Source: DATGUN01 sp035301285 (GTDB lineage Bacteria; Bacillota; Bacilli; Bacillales; Amphibacillaceae). Taken from it: a DNA stretch of 64,000 nucleotides. The notes beneath the pieces are model-generated. The model was given only the letters and a program-made list of their open reading frames with translations. It ran no database searches and had not been told where the DNA came from. This document shows, piece by piece, positions 26,810-35,542 of the stretch. The first letter of the stretch is position 1; each line of letters starts with the position of its first letter. The stretch lies in contig DATGUN010000006.1 in assembly GCA_035301285.1 (NCBI GenBank), forward strand, positions 1 through 64,000, in the 5' to 3' direction. The position numbers were made by a program, and so were the translations under genes.

Positions 26810-27757
26810 TTGTTATTGGCACTTTTTTATAATCAACCCTCACGCCCCCCTGAATTAAAAATCTTCGAAACACTCAAAGGAAGAATGACCCTTCCACCAG
26901 ATAGTTCCACATTCTATCATTCCCTACAAAAAGGTTATGAAGGCGAAATGAGGTGGCATAAAACATTACAAAAGTTTCTTTCATCCGAAAGCATTGTTCT
27001 GTATGATTTACTCTTGGATAGAAATGATTCATTATTTCAGCTAGACTGCATCATCATTCAACAACGTACCATCAAGCATTTGGAGGTCAAAAATTTTGAA
27101 GGTGACTTCGTGAAGAATGACAACAAATTCTTTATGCTCCCAGAAAAAAAGGAAGTCAGTAATCCGCTTATACAAATAAATCGGGGACAGCGACTGATGA
27201 ATGAATTACTCAAACAACAGGGATACCACTTCCCGATTGAATCATACGTCGTTTTCGTTCATACTGAATTCGCCCTTTACCAACTCCAACGTGAAATTCC
27301 CATCATTCTCCCAACACAAATTAACCGCTTTATAAATAAAATCAACCAAACGCATTCAAAAATAAACACCATCCATCACAAACTTGCGGAAAAATTGCTG
27401 TCATTGCGCACTTCACGTCCACTATCCAATCGTCTACCCAAATACGAATTTAATCAGCTTAAGAATGGGATACAGTGCCTGAACTGTAGGGGGTGGTTAG
27501 CTGAAAATAAGACTGGCAGAAAATTAATTTGTGATTTGTGTGGAGGTATCGAAAGTCGCGAATCATCCGTGTTAAGAAACATAGAGGAATTCCGTACTTT
27601 ATTCCCCGACAAAAAAATAACAACTGAATCAATCTTCGTATGGTGCGGAGGAATTCTTTCTAAATATAAAATCCGTAAAGTTCTCTCGCAATTTCTACTA
27701 CCAACCGGCTCACGAACAAATATGCATTTTATTTCCCCATTTAATGACCGATCATAA
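26810..27757 (+). CDS. NERD-domain protein with C-terminal zinc ribbon
   Basis: 315 residues. The N-terminal half is a nuclease-related (NERD) domain: KGYEGEMRWHKTLQ, DSLFQLDCIIIQQ and HLEVKNFEGDF give the Glu, Asp and Glu-x-Lys expected of the restriction-endonuclease-like core. Residues about 223-243 hold CLNC and CDLCGG, a four-Cys zinc ribbon, followed by a helical tail. Such proteins occur singly in Bacillaceae genomes and their nucleic-acid target is not known. Start TTG at 26810 lies 4 nt after GGAGG; the TTG at 26816 at 10 nt is an alternative. Its 3' end faces array B 32 nt away. Confidence 0.8.
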   Translation: MLLALFYNQPSRPPELKIFETLKGRMTLPPDSSTFYHSLQKGYEGEMRWHKTLQKFLSSESIVLYDLLLDRNDSLFQLDCIIIQQRTIKHLEVKNFEGDFVKNDNKFFMLPEKKEVSNPLIQINRGQRLMNELLKQQGYHFPIESYVVFVHTEFALYQLQREIPIILPTQINRFINKINQTHSKINTIHHKLAEKLLSLRTSRPLSNRLPKYEFNQLKNGIQCLNCRGWLAENKTGRKLICDLCGGIESRESSVLRNIEEFRTLFPDKKITTESIFVWCGGILSKYKIRKVLSQFLLPTGSRTNMHFISPFNDRS

Positions 27758-27788
27758 TAATAGGGCGTCAAAGTAATTGTGAATTGGT

Positions 27789-28352
27789 ATAAGTACCGGC
27801 TCCTTCTTTAGTTTGAGGATCGGAGCAGGCCCAATTCTGCATAAGAAATTGCCTCTCCTTTAGTTTGAAGGACGGTTCGAGCTCAATTTTGTATAAGAAC
27901 CGGCTCCTTCTTTAGTTTGAAGAATGGTTCGAACTCAATTCTGCATAAGAACCGATTCCTTCTTTAATTTGAAGGACGGTTCGACCCCAATCCTGCATAA
28001 GAACCGACTCCTTCTTTAATTTGAAGGACGGTTCGACCCCAATCCTGCATAAGAACCGGCTCCTTCTTTAGTTTGAAGGACGGTTCGACCCCAATCCTGA
28101 ATAAGAACCGGCTCCTTCTTTAATTTGAAGGACGGTTCGACCCCAATCCTGAATAAGAACCTCCCCCTTTTTTTAATTTAAAGACCAGTCCAAGCCCAAT
28201 TCTGCATAAGAACCGGCTCCTTCTTTAATTTGAAGGACGGTTCGAGCTCAATTTTGCATAAGAACCTCCCCCTTTTTTAATTTAAAGACCAGTCCCAAGC
28301 CCAATTCTGCATAAGAACCGGCTCCTTCTTTCTTTTAAAGACCTGACCTGCC
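27789..28352. repeat. Tandem 52-bp hairpin repeat array B (10 units plus a partial)
   Basis: Units beginning ATAAG lie at 27789, 27841, 27893, 27945, 27997, 28049, 28101, 28153, 28206, 28258 and 28311 (spacing 52, with two of 53). The consensus folds over 34 nt: GAACCG, 2-nt bulge, TCCTTC, 8-nt loop TTTAATTT, GAAGGA, CGGTTC. Units at 28153 and 28258 are a second type with CTCCCCC and a weakened stem. No open frame persists through 52-nt steps. The array sits between the convergent NERD and tdh genes. Confidence 0.95.
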
Positions 28353-28390
28353 TGCACAAGGCTCTGAATGTCCGAATCCTTTTGCACACC

Positions 28391-28434
28391 AAAAAAGCCA
28401 GACAGCCGAATCTTAAGTACGGCTATCTGACCTT
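28391..28434 (-). terminator. Terminator of tdh
   Basis: On the minus strand CAGATAGCCG pairs with CGGCTGTCTG (one G-U) over an 11-nt loop and is followed by GCTTTTTTGG. It lies 60 nt beyond the tdh stop. Confidence 0.75.
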
Positions 28435-28493
28435 CATCATTTCAATATCAACTTCTCCCTAGCTTTAACCACCAGTACCCATCTGGGCTCGAA

Positions 28494-29453
28494 TCACTTT
28501 TCAATGTCACCCGATAAGGCATATCGATCCGTAAGCTCACCCAACATGTCACTGGTCATCCGATCGATATCATACTCCGCTTTAAAGTCCCATTCTTCTT
28601 TTGCGGCAGTGGAGTCGATAGCGTCCGGCCAACTTTCTGCAATGTTTTGTTTCGTTGGATCCACATCATAATCCAGCTTGAAATCCGGTAAATGCTTTCG
28701 GATGGCTGCAGCAAAATCTTCCGGTGCCGCTGAAATGGATGAAATGTTAAAGGCATTGCGATGTTTCAACCTCGATGCATCTGCTTCCATCAACTGAATG
28801 ATGGCATTGAGTGCATCCGGCATGTACATCATATCCATATATGTGCCTTCATCGATATTGGATGTGTAGGAGCCTTTTTTGATTGCTTCATGATAGATAT
28901 CGACAGCATAATCCGTTGTGCCGCCACCAGGTGGAGTGACATATGAAATCAAGCCTGGAAAACGCACACCACGCGTATCGACGCCAAAACGTTCATGATA
29001 ATAGTCACATAATAGTTCGCCTGCCACCTTATTGACGCCATACATCGTTGTCGGACGTTGAAGCGTATCTTGCGGCGTATCTTTTTTGGGTGTCGACGGC
29101 CCGAATGAACCGATGGAACTCGGAGTAAAAAATTGCAAATTCAGCTGTCGAGCGACTTCCAATGCATTCATCAATCCGCCCATATTGATATCCCAAGCTT
29201 TTCTTGGAATCGATTCCGCTTTAGCAGATAACAATGCCGCCAGATGCATAATCGTATCTACCTCATGCTTCTGACATACCGCTAACAAACTCTCCTCATC
29301 AGTGACATCCACGATTTCAAATGGACCGGTTTTATGCTCACTTTCACGGATATCGGTGCCTATGACATTTTCCGCTCCGTACACGTCACGTAATTTTTCA
29401 GTGAGCTCTGAGCCGATTTGGCCTAAAGCTCCGGTTATAAGTATTTTTTTCAT
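28494..29453 (-). CDS. tdh: L-threonine 3-dehydrogenase, SDR (epimerase-like) type
   Basis: 319-residue NAD+-dependent enzyme oxidising threonine to 2-amino-3-oxobutanoate. It has the extended-SDR Rossmann motif TGALGQIGSEL at 7-17, the SSIGSFGP segment and the catalytic TMYGVNK (Tyr, Lys), plus the VRFPGLISY and PGGGTTDYAVDIY blocks typical of short-chain threonine dehydrogenases. Upstream kbl encodes the partner ligase, which makes this assignment strong against UDP-sugar epimerase. GCAGGAGG precedes the ATG by 6 nt. The 285-nt gap from kbl is large for an operon. Confidence 0.9.
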   Translation of the reverse strand: MKKILITGALGQIGSELTEKLRDVYGAENVIGTDIRESEHKTGPFEIVDVTDEESLLAVCQKHEVDTIMHLAALLSAKAESIPRKAWDINMGGLMNALEVARQLNLQFFTPSSIGSFGPSTPKKDTPQDTLQRPTTMYGVNKVAGELLCDYYHERFGVDTRGVRFPGLISYVTPPGGGTTDYAVDIYHEAIKKGSYTSNIDEGTYMDMMYMPDALNAIIQLMEADASRLKHRNAFNISSISAAPEDFAAAIRKHLPDFKLDYDVDPTKQNIAESWPDAIDSTAAKEEWDFKAEYDIDRMTSDMLGELTDRYALSGDIEK

Positions 29454-29738
29454 ATGAACCTCCTGCGATTACAATCTACTCAGATGTCTGAATTCAAGGT
29501 TTTCGCGCCATGCAAGACATTGGGTACAAATCATCAGGATCACATTTCCTTAAGCCCGACCATTCGTCCCATGCCTCAAACACGCATAGCTTGCATGACT
29601 CAGCCGCTGCAGCAGCGCGTCCATATGCCCACCTGCATCCAGTTATTGTTTCCCGGTTCCATCATGCAACGGCTGCACACCCGGACTCGATTGTCCCTAC
29701 ATGTCATGCAAAGCTTACATAACCACTGAATTTAACGC
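29454..29738. other. 285-nt spacer between kbl and tdh
   Basis: Both flanking genes run on the minus strand. The spacer is GC-richer than the AT-rich spacers elsewhere in the window and contains repeated GCATG/CATGC words and several possible short stems, but no supported coding frame and no terminator with a U-tract. It may hold a leader RNA or a separate tdh promoter. Confidence 0.35.
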
Positions 29739-30929
29739 TTATATGATGCCCATTTCTTTTCCAACTTTTTCATAAATGGCAAGCGCATCATCCAGCATTT
29801 CTTTTGTATGTGCCGCGGTCGGCATATTGCGTACACGCCCGGTTCCCCTTGGTACAGTCGGAAATACGATCGACTTCGCATAGACACCCGCTTCATTCAA
29901 CTTTTTACTGAATTCTTGTGCGGCTTTTTCCTCACCGATAATGCACGGGGTGATTGGTGTTTCACTATGACCGATATCAAAGCCCAACTTTTTCAAGCCC
30001 GCTTTCAAGTAATTTCCATTTTCCCACAGCTTCTCATTCAATTCAGTACTTTCCATAAGCATTTCAACCGCTTTTTTACTGGCAACCGCATCCGCTGGAG
30101 AAACCGCAGTCGAGAATAGAAATGGGCGAGAACGGACTTTCAACCAATCGATGAGATTCTGTTTCCCAGCGACATATCCACCGATGACACCGATGGCTTT
30201 GGATAAAGTCCCCATTTGCATGTCCACTCGGTCTTGGAGGCCAAATTGCTTAACCGTGCCTGCTCCGTCGCCTGTCACACCTGATCCGTGTGCATCATCA
30301 ACATAGCTGATCAAATCAAATTCCTCGGCGATGTCAACGATTTCCGGAAGCTTCGCGATATCCCCGTCCATGGAGAAGACGCCATCGGTTATGACCATAA
30401 CTTTATTATATTTACCCGATTCCACTGCTTCTTTAGCCTTTGCACGTAAGTCATCCATATCCGAGTGATTGACACGGATGATTTTAGCTTTTGACAGACG
30501 GCAACCGTCAATGATGGATGCATGATTCAGCTCGTCCGAGAGTATGGCGTCATTTTTATCCATTACTGCTGGAATCGCTGCCATATTACTATTGAATCCA
30601 GATTGAAACGAAATCGCCGCTTCGGTTCCTTTAAACTGTGCCAGCTTTTTCTCAAGCTCCACATGAAGATCCAACGTTCCATTGATGGTACGAACCGCAC
30701 CCGCACCAACACCGTGTGAGTCAACAGCCTTTTTGGCCACGTCTTTCAGGCGCTCATCCGTTGCAAGTCCTAGATAATTGTTTGACGATAGATTGATGAG
30801 GTCACGACCATTCATATGAATAAGCGGACCATTCGCACCGTCGACAGGGTCAATCTCATTATACAATCCCTGATCCTTCAATTCTGCAATATTTTCATCC
30901 AAAAATGTATGTAATACACTGCTCGTCAA
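29739..30929 (-). CDS. kbl: Glycine C-acetyltransferase (2-amino-3-ketobutyrate CoA ligase)
   Basis: 396-residue PLP enzyme that splits 2-amino-3-oxobutanoate with CoA into glycine and acetyl-CoA, the second step of threonine breakdown. NYLGLATDERL, GTLDLHVELEKKLAQF, YVDDAHGSG and the PLP-lysine segment MGTLSKAIGVIGGY are typical of the alpha-oxoamine synthase family; the adjacent tdh distinguishes it from 8-amino-7-oxononanoate synthase. The start is TTG 30929, 8 nt after AAAGGAGG; an ATG-led extension to 30977 has no ribosome site. Confidence 0.92.
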   Translation of the reverse strand: MTSSVLHTFLDENIAELKDQGLYNEIDPVDGANGPLIHMNGRDLINLSSNNYLGLATDERLKDVAKKAVDSHGVGAGAVRTINGTLDLHVELEKKLAQFKGTEAAISFQSGFNSNMAAIPAVMDKNDAILSDELNHASIIDGCRLSKAKIIRVNHSDMDDLRAKAKEAVESGKYNKVMVITDGVFSMDGDIAKLPEIVDIAEEFDLISYVDDAHGSGVTGDGAGTVKQFGLQDRVDMQMGTLSKAIGVIGGYVAGKQNLIDWLKVRSRPFLFSTAVSPADAVASKKAVEMLMESTELNEKLWENGNYLKAGLKKLGFDIGHSETPITPCIIGEEKAAQEFSKKLNEAGVYAKSIVFPTVPRGTGRVRNMPTAAHTKEMLDDALAIYEKVGKEMGII

Positions 30930-31034
30930 TTGAATGTCCTCCTTTGAATTCTTTTGATACCATTTACATTTTAACATATTTCACATCAATTGTTCTTAAA
31001 ATGCCATTGCAAGCATTACAAGCAGACGCTCCCA

Positions 31035-31433
31035 TCATTCACCTTCACGGGATTGGACATAGCCTTGTCTTTTCAGTTTCATGAAAATCGCCACCAAAAC
31101 AAGCACACACCCGATGAAAGCTGTGTAATACCCAAAACTGGCCTTGGAGATCGCGACATCCAAAGCATCGTTTGTCCCTGTATATCTGACATAAAGGACG
31201 ATTAAGACTCCAACAGGAATAATACCGCAAAACAAACCATATGTTTGATGAATCGGTACATTGCGGATAGCTGTATAAAGCGGGTATATAAATAATAAAA
31301 GGAAAAGATATCCTTTAAAGTGAAACCCGAGAATATACCCCAGTGTCACGGTAAACCACGGCATCAACAACGATATTATATAAATAACCACACCACTTAC
31401 CATCAAGTAGATCGGAACGCCTCTTTTTTGCAT
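31035..31433 (-). CDS. Small integral membrane protein, unknown function
   Basis: 132 residues with four hydrophobic segments (about 7-29, 37-55, 64-84, 98-117) and a basic C-terminal tail. No conserved motif is recognised. ATG 31433 is chosen, with GGGAG about 11 nt upstream; an in-frame TTG at 31451 and GTG at 31445 sit too close to or inside that site. It lies between kbl and a small plus-strand gene. Confidence 0.6.
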   Translation of the reverse strand: MQKRGVPIYLMVSGVVIYIISLLMPWFTVTLGYILGFHFKGYLFLLLFIYPLYTAIRNVPIHQTYGLFCGIIPVGVLIVLYVRYTGTNDALDVAISKASFGYYTAFIGCVLVLVAIFMKLKRQGYVQSREGE

Positions 31434-31706
31434 GTCACCATTCACTCCCAATGAAGTCCTTTTTCATTAAAAATCTATCATCCTACTAGCAATATACTAT
31501 ATTTTCCCCCACATGAAAACCAGCGGCGCTTTTCATCATCCATTGTTTTCTCCTGAAGTTGTTGACCACCTTACAAAAATGTAAGATGACCAATACAATT
31601 GTCACGTGTTTCAATCGTTTTTTCAACACATTTTTTATATACTATTAATAGAAACAACATCATGTGTTGATAAATAACTTTATTGACGTGATTGGGAGAT
31701 TTGATT

Positions 31707-31844
31707 ATGAAAAAACTACTGGTCGGATTATTATTCATATGGATTTTCATTTTTGGTTTTATCGGATACACACATATCGGGGATCAAACAGATACGGAAG
31801 AAGTCGAACATGATTCTGTCGGTGAGATGATCATTGAGCGTTAA
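31707..31844 (+). CDS. 45-residue single-pass membrane peptide
   Basis: ATG at 31707, TAA at 31842-31844. Sequence pattern: MKK, a 17-residue hydrophobic helix (LLVGLLFIWIFIFGFIG), then an acidic tail (DTEEVEHDSV). GGGAGA lies 7 nt ahead of the start. The signal-like N terminus and ribosome site make a real gene likely, either a secreted peptide or a membrane-anchored one. It is isolated, with the yocH-like gene convergent downstream. Confidence 0.5.
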   Translation: MKKLLVGLLFIWIFIFGFIGYTHIGDQTDTEEVEHDSVGEMIIER

Positions 31845-31957
31845 GGGGAAATAAGCTTGTTTTCATCATGTATTCCATTGTTCTGAAAATTTTTTGCCAA
31901 TTTCTTTAAATTACATGATTTAAACATAAATACAGCGGGTATATAGACAATAAGAAA

Positions 31958-31983
31958 GAGAAGCATGGTCAGTCATGCTTCTC
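31958..31983 (-). terminator. Terminator of the LysM-3D protein gene
   Basis: GAGAAGCATG (31958-31967) and CATGCTTCTC (31974-31983) make a 10-bp perfect stem with a 6-nt loop; TTTCTTATTG follows on the minus strand, 11 nt past the stop. Confidence 0.8.
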
Positions 31984-31993
31984 CGAAAAACTA

Positions 31994-32836
31994 TTATTCT
32001 ACGATTGTTACTTTAACGTTTTGAACGCCAAAGTTGTTAGCTTCTTCTTTTGATGGTACATGAAGGTCGATTTTATTACCTTGAATGGCACCGCCAGTGT
32101 CAGCAGCTGTCGCGTAGCCATAACCTTCAACATAAACTTCAGATCCGAGTGGAATAACGCTTGGGTCTACTGCAATGACTTTAGCATCAGGGTTTTCATT
32201 CAAGTCAACACCTGTTGTTGTAACACCTGAGCATCCGTCACATTCTGCTGTGTAAGCTGTAGCAGTGACATCAACTGTTTCTCCTTGAGGAGCTTGTCCA
32301 TCGTCAGATTCTGCTGCAGCTTCATTGTCTTCCGTTTCTGTTTCAGCTTCAGCTTTTGGTTCTTCTGACTCAGTCGCTTGCTCTTCTTTGTTTTCTGTTT
32401 GTTCTTCAGTGTTTTCTGTTTGCTCTTCTGCTTTCTCAGTTGCCTGTTCTGTGGATTTTTCTTCTTTTTTATCTGTCTCAGATGCCTCTACTTGATTGAT
32501 TTTTAGTTCTTGACCAATTTGCAGAACATCTGTATCTAGTTTATTCCACTCTTTAAGATTACTTACCGTTGCGTCAAATTGTTTTGCGATACCACTTAAT
32601 GTGTCACCTTTTTCAACTGTATAGGAATTATTGACTGTCAATTCCTGATTAGGCTGAATGACGTTTGAGTTTAAATCATTTATGTCTATTAAATTATCAA
32701 CGGTAGTGTCAAATTGATCTGCAATTTCCCAAAGACTATCTCCTTCTTGTACCTCGTAGCTTTCCGCCGATGCGGTTGATATTCCCGCGTAAAGAAGCGC
32801 TAAAGTGAAAGCCAAGGATACACTCAACTTCTTCAT
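31994..32836 (-). CDS. yocH: Secreted LysM-3D domain peptidoglycan hydrolase (YocH-like)
   Basis: 280-residue secreted cell-wall protein. A signal peptide (1 to about 24, cleavage after ASA) is followed by two LysM modules (YEVQEGDSLWEIADQF and YTVEKGDTLSGIAKQF), an about 70-residue Glu/Thr-rich linker with repeats of TENTEEQ type, and a C-terminal 3D domain: ATAYTAECDGCSG, VIAVDPSVIPLGS and AADTGGAIQGNKIDL, with the three Asp residues that name the domain. 3D domains resemble the MltA lytic transglycosylase core. The ATG follows GAAGGAGG at 7 nt. Similar proteins in Bacillus are under WalRK control; spaced TGTAAC words upstream are suggestive only. Confidence 0.87.
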   Translation of the reverse strand: MKKLSVSLAFTLALLYAGISTASAESYEVQEGDSLWEIADQFDTTVDNLIDINDLNSNVIQPNQELTVNNSYTVEKGDTLSGIAKQFDATVSNLKEWNKLDTDVLQIGQELKINQVEASETDKKEEKSTEQATEKAEEQTENTEEQTENKEEQATESEEPKAEAETETEDNEAAAESDDGQAPQGETVDVTATAYTAECDGCSGVTTTGVDLNENPDAKVIAVDPSVIPLGSEVYVEGYGYATAADTGGAIQGNKIDLHVPSKEEANNFGVQNVKVTIVE

Positions 32837-33053
32837 GGTAGTCCCTCCTTCAAATTCTGACAATGCCTATCGTACCACAGAGAACAGGGCATTGCAGTTA
32901 CAAGACTTTTAAGAGTCTGTTACAAGGATTACCAAATGCGGGGGATTTATTACATATATAATAGATTTGATACAAAAGCCTCATATTTTTACATACAATC
33001 GTCTTTATGACTTATTTTGTTTTTTACGACATATAAAATATGTCTTTTTTTCA

Positions 33054-33089
33054 AAAAAGGAGTCTGCATTTTAACATGCAGACCCCTTC
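33054..33089 (-). terminator. Terminator of the extra oppA gene
   Basis: On the minus strand AAGGGGTCTGCAT pairs with ATGCAGACTCCTT around a 6-nt loop and runs into TTTTTTGAAAAAAAG. It follows the stop of the 604-residue binding protein by 13 nt. Confidence 0.8.
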
Positions 33090-33101
33090 AAGAATACTTT
33101 T

Positions 33102-34916
33102 TTATTCTGCTTCTTCAGCAGTGATCGGTTCCTCTTCCGAAAGTTCGATTTCATACCGATATAGATCTTCATCATCATCGATGGAGTAATTCAGTACACG
33201 ATTGTTGACCGGTATAATTTCGGAACGGTATAAGGTAGGGAATACAGGCACTTCATCTACCATCAGTTCTTGCCAGTCATTGTATACCTCTTCTCTGTGA
33301 TCCACATCAAAGGAATCTTCGGACACTCCTTCTTCCAACAATTCATCATTTTCATCAGTCGCATAACGCGGGAAGTTAAAAATTGCATCTCTGCCATATA
33401 GACCGCGTGGGTCGACATCACTTGCTACACCCCAGGCACCTGCGTAGACATCGACTTCTTCATCGTCGTCACCGGTTTCACCGACACGTTCATAAAACGT
33501 ATTGAATTCTTGCAGGCGTCCATCAAGCAATTCAACTTTCAAACCAACTTCTTCCCATGCTTGCATATAATATTTGGCCATAGGTTCAGCTACATCGTCA
33601 CCTTCCATAAAAGCAAAATTGATGACCAGTTCATTTCCATCTGGATCCTCACGGAAACCATCATCGTCGACATCCTCATAGCCTGCTTCGTCTAGAAGTT
33701 CTTCAGCCTTTTCGGGATCATATTCCAGACCAGGATTGTCTTCATCATGAAATTGTTCATGGGATGGCGGAATAAGCGTTGTTGCATTCCAGCGGAGGCC
33801 GTGATAGAACTTTTTGCCGACTTGATCGTTATCGACGGCGTGCCACATAGCCTGGCGCAATTCTTTGTCTGCCATTTTCTTGTCCGGATCTGGAACAACT
33901 TCACCTTTTTCTTTATCCCAATCACCGAGTTTAAATCCGATGTAGGAATAGGACATATCAATATCACCCAGATATTCCACATTACTCATGTCGGCATGGT
34001 TAGGGTATTGGTCGGCAGGGAATGAATCAACCATATCCACTTTCCCTTTTTCCAGTGACTGTACGACTGTTTCAGGATTGACAACCGTCAAATCAACGCC
34101 ATCCAGTTTGGGTTCTCCACGCCAATAATCATCAAATTTTTCAAATGTAACCGATTCGCCCGGCACAATGTCTTTGACTTTAAACGGTCCAAAGCCGATC
34201 GGATTCTTGCGGACAGCATCTGATTCGCCCATTTCGCTGACGTCCATATCACCGAAAATATGTTCCGCAAGCGGGTATGGCCAAATGCCCCCATTTAATA
34301 AGGAAGGTGTTCCTTTTTTAAAGGTAATTTCAAGTGTCTTATCATCGATGACATCAATACCGGATATATCATCTGCTTCACCTTCATGATATTCGTCCAT
34401 CCCTTCTACATTTGTAAAGGAAGAATCATACCGTGGACCATCATAATCCGGGTGACCAATGACTTCATAGGAAAAAGCCCAATCTTCTGCAGTGACAGGT
34501 TCACCATCATGCCAATTGACGTCATCACCGATTGTGAATGTAAATGTACGATGATCGTCACTCACTTCATATGTTGCTGCACCATCTTGTGTATATTCGT
34601 AATCCGCATTCATATCGAGCAGGCTTTCATCAAACCAGTTCAATATTTCAGCATCTGGGTTGCCAGAATAAAATGCCCAGTTCAAGGTTCCTGCAAAAGG
34701 CGAATCGGAGACCAATCCAAAATTCAATGTCCCGCCATCAATCGCATCGCCCATGTTTTCCTTTGTTTGATCAAAGTCTGAGATGTCAAACAAATCGTCA
34801 TCATTGTCAGGGCCGCTTGCATTATTATCATCTGAATTTTTGCTGCATGCTGCTAAAGCAAGCAAAAAGACGAGCATGATGGAAATGAAATATGTGTTGA
34901 GATACTTGATTCTCAT
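33102..34916 (-). CDS. oppA: Peptide-binding lipoprotein, second paralog behind the first opp operon
   Basis: 604-residue extracellular binding protein of solute-binding family 5. Lipoprotein signal with lipobox LAAC (Cys24 by position) and an Asp/Asn-rich tether. The family core is present: VSDSPFAGTLNWAFYSG, TFTIGDDVNWHDGEPVTAEDWAFSYE, NPIGFGPFKVKDIVPGE, YIGFKLGDWD and ADKELRQAMWHAVDND. It is clearly homologous along its whole length to the adjacent 644-residue protein and probably arose by tandem duplication, but has its own promoter (35329-35357) and terminator. Many Asp/Glu residues on the surface fit a halophile. Peptide specificity unknown. Confidence 0.9.
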   Translation of the reverse strand: MRIKYLNTYFISIMLVFLLALAACSKNSDDNNASGPDNDDDLFDISDFDQTKENMGDAIDGGTLNFGLVSDSPFAGTLNWAFYSGNPDAEILNWFDESLLDMNADYEYTQDGAATYEVSDDHRTFTFTIGDDVNWHDGEPVTAEDWAFSYEVIGHPDYDGPRYDSSFTNVEGMDEYHEGEADDISGIDVIDDKTLEITFKKGTPSLLNGGIWPYPLAEHIFGDMDVSEMGESDAVRKNPIGFGPFKVKDIVPGESVTFEKFDDYWRGEPKLDGVDLTVVNPETVVQSLEKGKVDMVDSFPADQYPNHADMSNVEYLGDIDMSYSYIGFKLGDWDKEKGEVVPDPDKKMADKELRQAMWHAVDNDQVGKKFYHGLRWNATTLIPPSHEQFHDEDNPGLEYDPEKAEELLDEAGYEDVDDDGFREDPDGNELVINFAFMEGDDVAEPMAKYYMQAWEEVGLKVELLDGRLQEFNTFYERVGETGDDDEEVDVYAGAWGVASDVDPRGLYGRDAIFNFPRYATDENDELLEEGVSEDSFDVDHREEVYNDWQELMVDEVPVFPTLYRSEIIPVNNRVLNYSIDDDEDLYRYEIELSEEEPITAEEAE

Positions 34917-35328
34917 CTTTTCTTACCCCTTTTCTTGATTTTAGTTATTTTCAAAAAACGAAAATTGTATCCTTCATTTTTTGAAATAGTCCCATCCTAT
35001 CTTTTAAGACAGGATCTTATAAGAACAATCATAAAGTTGAAATCCCATTTTTTCCGATGACTTGTCATCCACCTCCCCATCAGGACCTGTCCAATCAAAA
35101 TGAAAATACGTTACTGTCGGCTCTTGCCACTATGCTCTTTGGGTGAATAGCTTCAAAAGCCGCTTCAATTGAATCGGATCAGAAGTCATATGTAAAGTCG
35201 GCCAAGCAGCCAATCTGAGTCTAACCCTCCAAAAGGACCAGCGCATCTTGATGATGGTGCCTTAAGGCCTAATAATGAATAAGAAGGCAATGTCTGCCTT
35301 AAGCAGATATGCCTCCAGAGTATATACT

Positions 35329-35357
35329 AGTATAATGCAACATACTGTAATTTTCAA
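35329..35357 (-). promoter_or_regulatory. Sigma-A promoter of the extra oppA gene
   Basis: On the minus strand TTGAAA (35357-35352), 17-nt spacer, TATACT (35334-35329). This gives an untranslated leader of about 400 nt before the ATG at 34916. Confidence 0.6.
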
Positions 35358-35506
35358 TGAATTTAGGGTATTTATTTCCTGGGAATTAGTGACTAATTCC
35401 GTATTCAATGGATCCTGATGCTAAAAAACATCACATCCCTTGTCCGAAACCTATTTCCATTCATACCAGTTATCTGACTTTTCACATTCCCATTCGATTA
35501 TTTCCT

Positions 35507-35542
35507 AAAAAAAGAAGCCTGCATAAAGCAGACCTCTTTCTT
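35507..35542 (-). terminator. Terminator of the oppDFBCA operon
   Basis: On the minus strand AGAGGTCTGC pairs with GCAGGCTTCT (two G-U pairs) around TTTAT and runs into TTTTTTAGG, directly behind the 644-residue oppA. Confidence 0.75.

Noticed and set aside
27789..28352. Array B considered as coding for a repeat protein
   Set aside because: The period of 52 is not a multiple of three, so the frame changes with each unit, and all six frames are interrupted.
29454..29729. Plus-strand frames of 70-91 codons in the kbl-tdh spacer
   Set aside because: One begins inside the tdh ribosome-site region, neither has a ribosome site or protein-like composition.
32864..33000. WalR site or cyclic di-AMP (ydaO-type) riboswitch upstream of the LysM-3D gene
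   Set aside because: Two TGTAAC words occur but 22 bp apart rather than 11, and the leader is too short and lacks the conserved ydaO blocks.
34945..34966. ATTTTC-N7-GAAAAT upstream of the extra oppA as a CodY box
   Set aside because: Arms are too far apart for the 15-bp AATTTTCWGAAAATT motif; kept only as a spaced dyad.
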